The translations under genes and the position numbers were made by a program. Shown piece by piece: positions 6,523-12,481 of a DNA stretch of 13,939 nt. The notes beneath the pieces were generated by a model. The model searched no databases, had not been told where the DNA came from, and saw nothing but the letters and a program-made list of their open reading frames with translations. Position 1 is the stretch's first letter; the number at the start of each line of letters is the position of its first letter. The stretch is from JAKAWQ01 sp035549615 (GTDB lineage Bacteria; Pseudomonadota; Alphaproteobacteria; Acetobacterales; Acetobacteraceae): NCBI GenBank assembly GCA_035549615.1, contig DASZQO010000046.1, positions 1 to 13,939 of the forward strand, in the 5' to 3' direction.

Positions 6523-8094
6523 TCAGCAGGGCTGAGCGCCAGACACGGGCGCGCCGCGCGACGAGGAAGAATCGCAGCACACCTGCTCTGCCACATCGCC
6601 CGAAGCCGCGGGAAATCCTCTGAGCCGCGCATAGATCTCTGCATACTGCCGGCGAAGCCGGGCATAGACGGAGGCGCGGGCCGGATCGGGATCGAAACGG
6701 GCAGCCATCGGACCTTCCATGGCGCTCGCGGCTTCGGTGAAGCTGTTGAACCAGCCCGCGCCCACGGCGGCGGCCATCGCGGCGCCAAGGCTCGATGCCT
6801 CCAGAGTTGCCGAACGCAGCAGAGGGAGCGCCAGGACATCCGCGAAAATGCTGCACCAGAGATCGCTCTGGGCGCCGCCGCCGATGGCGACGATTTCATC
6901 CGGAGCGGCATTGGCCTCGGAGCGGATCATCGCCATGACCTCGGCCTGCTCCATGGCAATCCCCTCGAAGAGGGCGCGGAGCAGATGCGCACGACCGTGA
7001 TGCGGGGCAAGGCCGACCAGGGCGCCCCGCGCGGAGCTGTCCCAGTGCGGCGTCATCACGCCAAGAAAGTAGGGAAGCAGCATGACACCCGCAGACCCCG
7101 GCGGGACGAGAGCGGCCTCCGGCGCTAGCGCCGCGATGGTGCAGAGGGAGCCACCAAAAACATTGCTCACCAGCCAATCGCAGAGCAGGGTTCCGGAGCG
7201 CAGCGACGTTTCGAGAACATAGGCATCGCCATCGGCACTGATCATCGTGCGGAACGACCGGCCGACGCGATAGCGCTCGCTGCGAAGGCCTGAGACCACC
7301 GCCGTTCCGAGATTGAGATAGGCTCGCCCGGACTTCATAAGGTTGACGCCGAGACCGGCTGCCTGGCCATCCCCGGCGCCGGCAACGACCGGCAAGGATG
7401 GCGGCAGGCCGGTTGCACGCGCGGCCGCGTCGGTCAGATGCCCGAGAACCGATCCGGGCGGAAATGCAGGAGCGAAGCGGCCGGGGGAAAGCCCGACGGC
7501 ACTGAGCAGATCCGCCGCATAGTCCTTGGCTTCAAGATCGAACACGCCGAGAGGATCGGCGCACGCCGTGCTGGTGGCGAAACGACCAGTCAGCCGATAG
7601 ACGAGATAGCCGTGCACCTCCGCGAAATACTTGCTCGCATCGAGGAGATCCGGTTCCGCGCGGCGCATCCAGGCGAGCTTGTAGAGGGCGGGATTCGGGT
7701 CCGGAACCTTGCCCGTGATCCGATGGAGATGATCGGAGCCGAGACGGTCCGCCAGGGCCTTGGCATCGCCACTCGCGCGGCCATCGAGCCAAAGGATTGC
7801 CTTGCGGACAGGCTTGAATGCCGCATCCAGTGGTGCGATGGTCTCGCGCTGATTTGCCACGGCCATGGCGGCAATTCGCGCGCCAGGCAGCTTGCTTGCA
7901 AGTTCCGCAAGCGCGCCGCAGCAGGCATGCCACCATTCCTCGGGGTTCTGCTCGAAGCGGCCGTCCGCATCCGGACCGAACGGAACGGCCGCCCTCCCCT
8001 CGGCGAGGACGTTGCCGTCACGATCGAAGGCGAGCGCCTTGACCGTGGTGGTGCTGCAATCAAGGCCGATGACGCTCTCTGCGGCAGCACTCAT
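6523..8094 (-). CDS. FGGY-family carbohydrate kinase
   Basis: A 523-residue FGGY kinase that would phosphorylate the ketose or polyol made in this pathway. The N-terminal phosphate-binding motif is GLDCSTTTVKA (10-20). A second conserved segment is ILWLDGRA (100-107), the catalytic base is probably Asp242 in GAGDGQAAG, followed by LNLGTA (260-265). The adenosine motif IGGGAQSDLWCSIFADVL is in the C-terminal half. At residues 81-85 it has NQRET, the form seen in glycerol kinases, where xylulokinases usually have a QMHG-type loop. The last about 25 residues form a Cys- and Ser-containing tail beyond the usual end. The ATG at 8094 has only a purine-rich AGAAAGAG upstream. It follows the regulator gene by 103 nt, on the same strand. 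Family certain, substrate uncertain. Confidence 0.88.
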   Translation of the reverse strand: MSAAAESVIGLDCSTTTVKALAFDRDGNVLAEGRAAVPFGPDADGRFEQNPEEWWHACCGALAELASKLPGARIAAMAVANQRETIAPLDAAFKPVRKAILWLDGRASGDAKALADRLGSDHLHRITGKVPDPNPALYKLAWMRRAEPDLLDASKYFAEVHGYLVYRLTGRFATSTACADPLGVFDLEAKDYAADLLSAVGLSPGRFAPAFPPGSVLGHLTDAAARATGLPPSLPVVAGAGDGQAAGLGVNLMKSGRAYLNLGTAVVSGLRSERYRVGRSFRTMISADGDAYVLETSLRSGTLLCDWLVSNVFGGSLCTIAALAPEAALVPPGSAGVMLLPYFLGVMTPHWDSSARGALVGLAPHHGRAHLLRALFEGIAMEQAEVMAMIRSEANAAPDEIVAIGGGAQSDLWCSIFADVLALPLLRSATLEASSLGAAMAAAVGAGWFNSFTEAASAMEGPMAARFDPDPARASVYARLRRQYAEIYARLRGFPAASGDVAEQVCCDSSSSRGAPVSGAQPC

Positions 8095-8145
8095 TCTCTT
8101 TCTGCTCTGTCCGCGCGGGCTCGAAAGAGGGACGATGTCTCAGCC

Positions 8146-8183
8146 GGACCCCGCGTCTTCATCATGATCATGCCCTGGGGTCC
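8146..8183 (-). promoter_or_regulatory. Inverted repeat between regulator and kinase genes
   Basis: GGACCCC (8146-8152) and GGGGTCC (8177-8183) are exact reverse complements with a 24-nt loop. The loop contains the 10-nt perfect palindrome CATGATCATG (8163-8172). The element lies in the 103-nt gap between the regulator stop and the kinase start on the same strand. It could be an attenuating or processing hairpin that separates low regulator expression from high enzyme expression, or a binding site. Only the symmetry is seen; the role is inferred. Confidence 0.4.
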
Positions 8184-8197
8184 CGATGTGAGTCCGA

Positions 8198-9271
8198 TCA
8201 TGAACCGGAGGGGGCCTTGCCTTTTCGTCCCTTGCGGCTGGCCGCGCGCGCAGGCGTATCTGCGGTCGGCGGATGCGGCGCCACCCGGCCGCTCACCAGA
8301 TTTGCCGCCGTCCGCTCGTCGGTGATCAGCGCGCTGACCAGTTGGGTTCGCAGAATTGCACGAATGGCCGCGACTTTCTCAGGACCACCGGCAACCGCGA
8401 GAACCTCGCGACCGGCGAGACTGTCCGGGCCGATGCCGATGAGGCGGTCATGGAATTCGGTCTCGATGCGCTGGCCCTCGGCGTCGAAGAACGAACCCAG
8501 GGCCTCAGCGACAGCGCCGTCGCGTTGCGCCTGCTTAAGCTCTGCTGCCAGTACCATTCCGGTCTGGCACATCGACGCCGTCGGCGCAACCTCACCGATG
8601 CCCATCACGATGAGGGTTGCCCGTGCGGCGATCTCGAACGCTTCGGCAACGCCGCGCTGACGCATCAGAACGGCACGATCCGCTCTGGAGTTCGCGTAAA
8701 AGGGAACCGGTGGGAGAAACGCGCGCGCGCCTGTTTTTTCCGCGAGAGCATGGATGACGTCGAATGGCGTCTCATCGATCCGCTGCGCCAATCCGCCGAC
8801 GACCGAGACAACCGTGAGGCCGGGGTGGGGAAAGCGCGGAAGATGCTCAATGCTTGCCGCGACGGTTCGCCCATGCCCAAAACCGATGACCTTATGGACG
8901 GATCTGCCGAACGTCTCATGCAGGAATCCTGCTGCCGCGCGCCCAAGGGAGGAGATGAGGCGCGAGGGGGCCGAAGACCCCGTCGGCTTGGTCTCGGGAA
9001 GAGCGGGAACGACGCGGCAATAGGAGAGGGAAAACCGTTCGATCAGCGCCCGTTCCAGCGCGAGACAACCGCCGAACTCGCCTTCGATGAGAATCCGCAC
9101 CAGCCCATCGCGCGTAGCCTGGGCGATCAACCGTTGGACTCGAGCCGGCGCCAGCCGCAATTGCGCGCTGATCTCCGCCTGGGTAAGCGAGGCTTCGTAG
9201 TACAGCCAGGCGGCCCGTGTCGCGAGCTCGGTGTGATCGGCTTCGGAGCGGTTTCCCGGATCGTGCGGCAC
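8198..9271 (-). CDS. SorC/DeoR-type sugar-binding transcriptional regulator
   Basis: A 357-residue SorC-family regulator. The N-terminal helix-turn-helix is at about residues 18-60, with the pattern AAWLYYEASLTQAEISAQL followed by APARVQRLIAQA as recognition region. The rest is the sugar-phosphate-binding domain with GHGRTV, SVVGGL, IVMGIGE and a typical end, AVAGGPEKVAAIRAIL then LITDERTA. A Lys/Arg-rich tail closes the protein. I chose the GTG at 9271, preceded by AAGGA close upstream. A longer frame would place the operator and promoter at 9286-9337 inside the coding region and has an atypical N-terminus. SorC regulators usually sense a phosphorylated pathway intermediate, here probably the kinase product. 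The dyad in front of its own gene and of the transporter suggests autoregulation and control of both units. Confidence 0.87.
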   Translation of the reverse strand: MPHDPGNRSEADHTELATRAAWLYYEASLTQAEISAQLRLAPARVQRLIAQATRDGLVRILIEGEFGGCLALERALIERFSLSYCRVVPALPETKPTGSSAPSRLISSLGRAAAGFLHETFGRSVHKVIGFGHGRTVAASIEHLPRFPHPGLTVVSVVGGLAQRIDETPFDVIHALAEKTGARAFLPPVPFYANSRADRAVLMRQRGVAEAFEIAARATLIVMGIGEVAPTASMCQTGMVLAAELKQAQRDGAVAEALGSFFDAEGQRIETEFHDRLIGIGPDSLAGREVLAVAGGPEKVAAIRAILRTQLVSALITDERTAANLVSGRVAPHPPTADTPARAASRKGRKGKAPSGS

Positions 9272-9285
9272 GTTTCCTTGCTTGG

Positions 9286-9317
9286 TGATTATTTCTGCAT
9301 ATGCGATAAAATAATCA
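9286..9317 (-). promoter_or_regulatory. Putative SorC-type operator 2, in front of the regulator gene
   Basis: TGATTATTT (9286-9294) and AAATAATCA (9309-9317) form an exact 9-bp inverted repeat, with the palindrome GCATATGC (9297-9304) between the arms. The edge nearest the gene lies 14 nt from the regulator GTG. Eleven bases (TGATTATTTCT) are identical to operator 1 at 5362-5372. The A+T-rich island is conspicuous here too. Sharing of the motif between the regulator's own gene and a co-oriented transport operon is the classical sign of a local regulon. Confidence 0.72.
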
Positions 9318-9337
9318 CACGCGTGACATGCCGTCAA
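9308..9337 (-). promoter_or_regulatory. Likely promoter of the regulator-kinase-dehydrogenase unit
   Basis: On the minus strand TTGACG (9337-9332) and TATTTT (9313-9308) are 18 nt apart, a fair sigma-70 pair (5 of 6 and 4 of 6 consensus bases). The -10 hexamer lies inside the distal arm of the dyad 9286-9317, so a bound regulator would block polymerase. This fits negative autoregulation. The perfect palindrome CACGCGTG (9318-9325) sits in the spacer. Assignment is from sequence pattern only. Confidence 0.5.
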
Positions 9338-9777
9338 GGACAAAGCTCGCTTCTGTCCAACCGCGAACCGGAACGCCCCCGCGCCGGGCGCCTTGCCGAA
9401 CTGCGAAGCAGAGCGGATAGGGAAAATGAGGCTGGCTCCCGGCTGATTCTTCCCCGCGCTCATCAGCGGCACGCGCGACTCGGCCGGAGCACTCCAGGAG
9501 CGGAGGCTCGACTCTCCACGCAGCCCTCACGATGAGGACGAAATCGTCTTTCGGCCCCACGGCTGATCCCGGAATGGAGCGGGCGGTTGGAGCCGGACAG
9601 GGGTAGGGGGCCGTTTTGGCAGGGCGTTGCCGCGTGAGATGGGCGGATTCGAGACCGCATGGTTGACCAGCGAGGTCAACCCGGCAACGCTTGTCCATAT
9701 TTCCAGAGCCAAGCGCGATTGGGTCCATGCACGCTTACGGCGGCGATCCGGGCATGACACCCGTCAAGGAGACTAGG
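9318..9777. other. Intergenic region between divergent regulator and amidohydrolase genes
   Basis: No credible gene is seen in these 460 nt. The open frames present are short, Arg/Pro-rich and lack ribosome-binding sites. Contents noted are the regulator promoter near 9308-9337, a small GACGA-AA-TCGTC palindrome at 9537-9548, the strong inverted repeat at 9661-9681, and the AAGGAG ribosome-binding site of the amidohydrolase near 9766-9771. I could not find a convincing -35/-10 pair for the plus-strand gene. Confidence 0.5.
9661..9681. promoter_or_regulatory. Perfect inverted repeat GGTTGACC-N5-GGTCAACC
   Basis: GGTTGACC (9661-9668) and GGTCAACC (9674-9681) are exact reverse complements separated by AGCGA. 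The site lies 96 nt upstream of the amidohydrolase start and differs wholly from the SorC-type dyads. The 21-nt size and exact symmetry suit a dimeric transcription factor, which is not encoded in this window. A hairpin role is also possible. Confidence 0.45.
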
Positions 9778-10749
9778 ATGCGAACCGTCACGCTCGAAGA
9801 GCATTTTGCAAGCCCGGGATTCCTTGAGGGGCCTGGGCGCGAACTCAGGGAGCGCGTGCTCTTGATGGGTGAACGCGGCGCGGCACTTTTCGATCAGCTC
9901 AGCGAGATTGGCGAAAAGAGGCTCGCGGCGATGGACGAAGCCCGCATCGATGTGCAGGTTCTCTCCCTCACCTCGCCGGGAACCGAGCAACTGGGAGCGG
10001 CAGAGGCGTTGGTGCTTGCCCGCGAGTCGAACGATTTCCTCGCCGCGGCGATCAGGCGGAATCCGTTGCGTTTCCATGGGTTTGCCGCTTTGCCCACTGC
10101 GGCCCCCGAACAAGCCGCCGAAGAACTGGAACGGATGGTTCGCGGGCATGGCTTCAAGGGAGCCATCATCAACGGCCACAATCGGGGACGGTACCTCGAC
10201 GATCCATTCTACCGGCCCATCCTCGAATGTGCCGTGGCGCTCGGCGTTCCGATTTATCTTCACCCGACGCAACCGCCGAAGCCGGTGATCGAGGGTTCCT
10301 ACGGCGGGTTCGCCCCGATGGTCAGCGACATGCTCGCGGGCCCGGGCTGGGGCTGGCATATCGAGACGGCGGTCCATGCGATTCGCCTGGTCCTTGGCGG
10401 TGTGTTCGACCGTTATCCGCAATTGCAGATCGTGATCGGGCATCTTGGCGAGGGCCTTCCCTTCATGCTGGAGAGGCTCGACCTCATTCCCCAGGCGGTG
10501 ACGAAGCTCGAGCGGCCGGTCAGCACCTATCTGCGCGAGAATATCCATTACACGATCAGCGGCTTCAATTTCCTGCCGAGCTTCCTTACCCTGCTGCTTG
10601 AAGTTGGTGCCGAGCGGATCATGTTCTCGGCCGATTACCCCTATGCCTCCATGGCCCGTGCAAGAAGCTTTCTTGACCAGCTTCCTGTCAGCGCCGCGGA
10701 CAGAGAGAAGATGGCACACGGAAACGCGGAGCGGCTGCTCGGCTTATAG
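9778..10749 (+). CDS. Amidohydrolase-2 family protein, resorcylate/dihydroxybenzoate decarboxylase-like
   Basis: A 323-residue metal-dependent TIM-barrel protein of the amidohydrolase-2 (ACMSD-like) family. These enzymes are cytosolic, mostly non-oxidative decarboxylases of aromatic acids such as gamma-resorcylate, 2,3-dihydroxybenzoate or 5-carboxyvanillate. Likely metal ligands are Glu7 and His9 in TLEEHF, His162 in YLHPT and Asp286 in SADYPY. His222 in GHLGEGLPF is the likely catalytic histidine. The N-terminal TLEEHF start and total length match resorcylate decarboxylases, whose ligands sit at nearly the same positions. The ATG at 9778 has AAGGAG about 7 nt upstream, so an earlier in-frame ATG is rejected. 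It is the only plus-strand protein gene here and stands alone, so context gives no substrate. Hydrolase activity remains an alternative. Confidence 0.85.
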   Translation: MRTVTLEEHFASPGFLEGPGRELRERVLLMGERGAALFDQLSEIGEKRLAAMDEARIDVQVLSLTSPGTEQLGAAEALVLARESNDFLAAAIRRNPLRFHGFAALPTAAPEQAAEELERMVRGHGFKGAIINGHNRGRYLDDPFYRPILECAVALGVPIYLHPTQPPKPVIEGSYGGFAPMVSDMLAGPGWGWHIETAVHAIRLVLGGVFDRYPQLQIVIGHLGEGLPFMLERLDLIPQAVTKLERPVSTYLRENIHYTISGFNFLPSFLTLLLEVGAERIMFSADYPYASMARARSFLDQLPVSAADREKMAHGNAERLLGL

Positions 10750-10810
10750 GTCAAAAGGTGCATCTGGGTCCCGGCTGGGAGGTTTCCGGTCATGGGGAGG
10801 CGTCGCAGAT

Positions 10811-10841
10811 CGGGACACGCGCCTCTATTTTCCGTGTCCCG
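10811..10841 (+). terminator. Stem-loop downstream of the amidohydrolase gene
   Basis: CGGGACACG (10811-10819) pairs exactly with CGTGTCCCG (10833-10841) around a 13-nt loop, 61 nt after the TAG stop. The 9-bp GC-rich stem could end or stabilise the amidohydrolase transcript. The bases after it (CCCCTTACG) are not a U-tract, so a simple intrinsic terminator is doubtful. Confidence 0.4.
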
Positions 10842-11128
10842 CCCCTTACGATAAACGCGGAAGAGACGTTCTTCTTTCTTGAAAGAACCAAGAAACTTTT
10901 CTCCTTTCATTCGCAGCCCATACCCGGTGTCTGATCGGAAAAGCGGAGAAAAGTGGCTCGCGTCGCATTTCGTGACAAGCGGAGAGGATGCGCGGGCTAC
11001 GAAAAGCAAAGAGCCAGTGTCCTGCTTCCATCCACAATTCCAGCATCGCCGGCTTCGGAAATGGGGCAATCGCGCAGATCGCGCCTGGCTGGAATCGAGG
11101 CATCCCGCCAGAAGCCACATCGGCCCAG

Positions 11129-11157
11129 TTGAAAGGATCGCCGAAAAGCGATTTATT
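11129..11157 (+). promoter_or_regulatory. Probable promoter of tRNA-Thr
   Basis: TTGAAA (11129-11134) and TTTATT (11152-11157) are 17 nt apart, which places the transcription start about 5 nt before the mature tRNA 5' end at 11169. A short leader is usual for single tRNA genes. The hexamers match the sigma-70 consensus at about 4 of 6 positions each. Confidence 0.5.
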
Positions 11158-11168
11158 GTCAGTACTCA

Positions 11169-11240
11169 GCCGGGTTAGCACAGCGGTAGTGCAGCGGTTT
11201 TGTAAACCGAAGGCCGGGGGTTCAAATCCCTCACCCGGCA
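11169..11240 (+). tRNA. trnT: tRNA-Thr (anticodon UGU)
   Basis: The acceptor strands GCCGGGT (11169-11175) and ACCCGGC (11233-11239) pair perfectly, with discriminator A at 11240. The D arm is GCAC/GTGC. The anticodon loop TTTGTAA gives anticodon TGT, reading ACA threonine codons. The T loop is TTCAAAT with a G-rich stem. The 72 nt match alphaproteobacterial tRNA-Thr(UGU). The next bases are CCG, so the 3' CCA is not encoded and must be added by the nucleotidyltransferase. No integrase or repeated tRNA 3' end was seen nearby. Confidence 0.95.
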
Positions 11241-11253
11241 CCGGGTGCATCGG

Positions 11254-11306
11254 AACGGCGAAAAATCTCCGAAAGTGGTGTTTTCCCGGATTTCGTGCCG
11301 TTTTAT
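11254..11306 (+). terminator. Candidate terminator after tRNA-Thr
   Basis: AACGGC (11254-11259) pairs exactly with GCCGTT (11297-11302). Inside it TCCG (11268-11271) pairs with CGGA (11287-11290), and the A-rich and T-rich flanks partly pair. The stem runs straight into TTTTAT (11301-11306) on the plus strand, a short U-tract as expected for intrinsic termination of the tRNA transcript. The hairpin is interrupted, so strength is uncertain. Confidence 0.45.
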
Positions 11307-11314
11307 AGGAATAT

Positions 11315-11338
11315 GCGGGGAAAGAGGCCCTCTCCCGC
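11315..11338 (-). terminator. Stem-loop downstream of the Opp/Dpp ATPase genes
   Basis: GCGGG (11315-11319) pairs with CCCGC (11334-11338). After a 3-nt bulge, AGAG (11323-11326) pairs with CTCT (11330-11333) around GCC. It lies 115 nt beyond the stop of the last minus-strand ATPase gene, between it and the tRNA, and may serve as an end-of-operon hairpin. The following minus-strand bases are A/T-rich but not a clear U-run. The remaining sequence between the tRNA and 11453 shows no gene. Confidence 0.3.
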
Positions 11339-11452
11339 CATGGTACGCGATCCGCCCACCGGAATATCCCGGCCTCCGGATGAGCGCAGCAGGGCAATCA
11401 CGCTACGGCCGCCGCAGACTGGGTCTCCCGTAACGAATCTCTCAAGGTCCGG

Positions 11453-12481
11453 TCAGGGCGCGGACACGCCCCGACCGACCGTCACGTGGCATGCCCCCTC
11501 ATGGCCGGGCGATGCCGGGCGGAGCTTCGGCGTGACCTCGGCACAGATGGACACCGCGAGCGGGCAGCGCCACCGAAACCGGCAGCCCTCTCCCGGCTCC
11601 ACGACGCGCGGCGGCTCGCCTAGATCGGTTGCGGCGACATTGAGCTCGGCCCGAGGATCCGGGACGGCGGAGAGCAGCAGGCGTGTATAGGGATGCACAG
11701 GCCGATGCAGCACCTCCTCGGTCGGCCCGCTTTCCACGACCTGCCCCGCGTACATCACCACCACGCGATGGGCGACATAACGCGCGCTCGCGATATCGTG
11801 CGTGATGTAAAGGAAGGAGAGCCCTTCGCTTTCGCAGAGCTGTGCCATGAGATTGAGCAGCCCGATGCGGATGGATACATCAAGCATGGAAACCGGCTCA
11901 TCAGCCAGGATCACCTTCGGCTGACAGGAGAGCGCCCGGGCAAAGCCAACTCGCTGGCGCTGGCCGCCGCTCAGCTCATGCGGATAGCGCCCGAGCATGC
12001 GCCGTCCCGGCGAAAGCCCCACGGCGTCGAGCACGCGGATCGCCTCCGCCTCGCGCTCGGCGCGCGAGAGCGACGGGCGATGGAGCTTGAGCCCGCGCTC
12101 GAGCGCATAGCCGATCGTGTGCACGGGGTTGAGCGAACTGAATGGATCCTGGAAAACCATCGGCACCTGGCCGCGATAAGCGAGGATATCGCGGTGCGAG
12201 CGGATTTCTCGGAGTGAACGGCCGCGAAACCGGATGTCCCCGGAGGTTGGCCGGAACACCATTGCGAAGAGGCGCGCGATTGTGCTTTTGCCGCTCCCGC
12301 TCTCCCCCACGAGCGCCACGATCTCCCGCGCACTCAGGGTGAGATCGACATCGTCAACCGCATGCAGTGTGCGCCCGAACAATCCGCCGATGCGGAAGTG
12401 ACGCGTCAACGCGAGCGCTTCGAGCAGCGCCCCCGCCTGGTCCGTCTTCCCGCCGCTTTCGCCCTCACGCACAGCGGACAT
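11453..12481 (-). CDS. Opp/Dpp-type ABC ATPase, DppF/OppF-like
   Basis: A 342-residue ATPase, second of a heterodimeric pair that drives an oligopeptide/oligosaccharide-type importer. Motifs are Walker A GESGSGKST (59-67), Q-loop FQDPFSSLNP (Gln111), signature LSGGQ (170-174), Walker B ILADEP (191-196) and switch His228 in YITHD. The C-terminal oligo-HPY region contains HPYTRLLLSAVP and the four cysteines Cys300, Cys306, Cys313 and Cys331, a pattern that binds an iron-sulfur cluster in some Dpp ATPases. The ATG at 12481 overlaps the previous ATPase by 17 nt and has GAGG about 7 nt upstream, suggesting translational coupling. Substrate cannot be read from the ATPase. The family also moves nickel and plant-derived oligosaccharides. 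Confidence 0.9.
   Translation of the reverse strand: MSAVREGESGGKTDQAGALLEALALTRHFRIGGLFGRTLHAVDDVDLTLSAREIVALVGESGSGKSTIARLFAMVFRPTSGDIRFRGRSLREIRSHRDILAYRGQVPMVFQDPFSSLNPVHTIGYALERGLKLHRPSLSRAEREAEAIRVLDAVGLSPGRRMLGRYPHELSGGQRQRVGFARALSCQPKVILADEPVSMLDVSIRIGLLNLMAQLCESEGLSFLYITHDIASARYVAHRVVVMYAGQVVESGPTEEVLHRPVHPYTRLLLSAVPDPRAELNVAATDLGEPPRVVEPGEGCRFRWRCPLAVSICAEVTPKLRPASPGHEGACHVTVGRGVSAP

Larger units (their letters stand above)
10750..11168. other. Gene-free stretch between amidohydrolase and tRNA-Thr
   Basis: No supportable protein gene lies here. The stretch holds the hairpin at 10811-10841, a small A/T-rich hairpin TTCTTTC-TT-GAAAGAA at 10872-10887, and near its end the tRNA promoter (11129-11157). 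Reading frames on both strands are short or are shadows of the tRNA, with no family-like motifs. Confidence 0.5.

Noticed and set aside
8273..9535. 420-codon plus-strand frame opposite the SorC regulator
   Set aside because: It is antisense to a complete SorC protein and has no hydrophobic core or domain pattern of its own.
9315..9760. Minus-strand reading frames of 65-137 codons in the regulator/amidohydrolase gap
   Set aside because: They are Arg/Pro-rich, overlap each other in different frames, have no recognisable domain, and run through the regulator promoter. Most likely chance open frames of G+C-rich DNA.
10846..11397. Minus-strand reading frame of 183 codons across the tRNA, reading GEGFEPPAFGLQNRC
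   Set aside because: The familiar peptide is the antisense translation of the tRNA-Thr gene, a well-known false annotation. The rest has no domain and no ribosome-binding site.
11169..11452. tRNA-Thr as a mobile-element attachment site
   Set aside because: No integrase, no second copy of the tRNA 3' end and no change of base composition were seen beside it.
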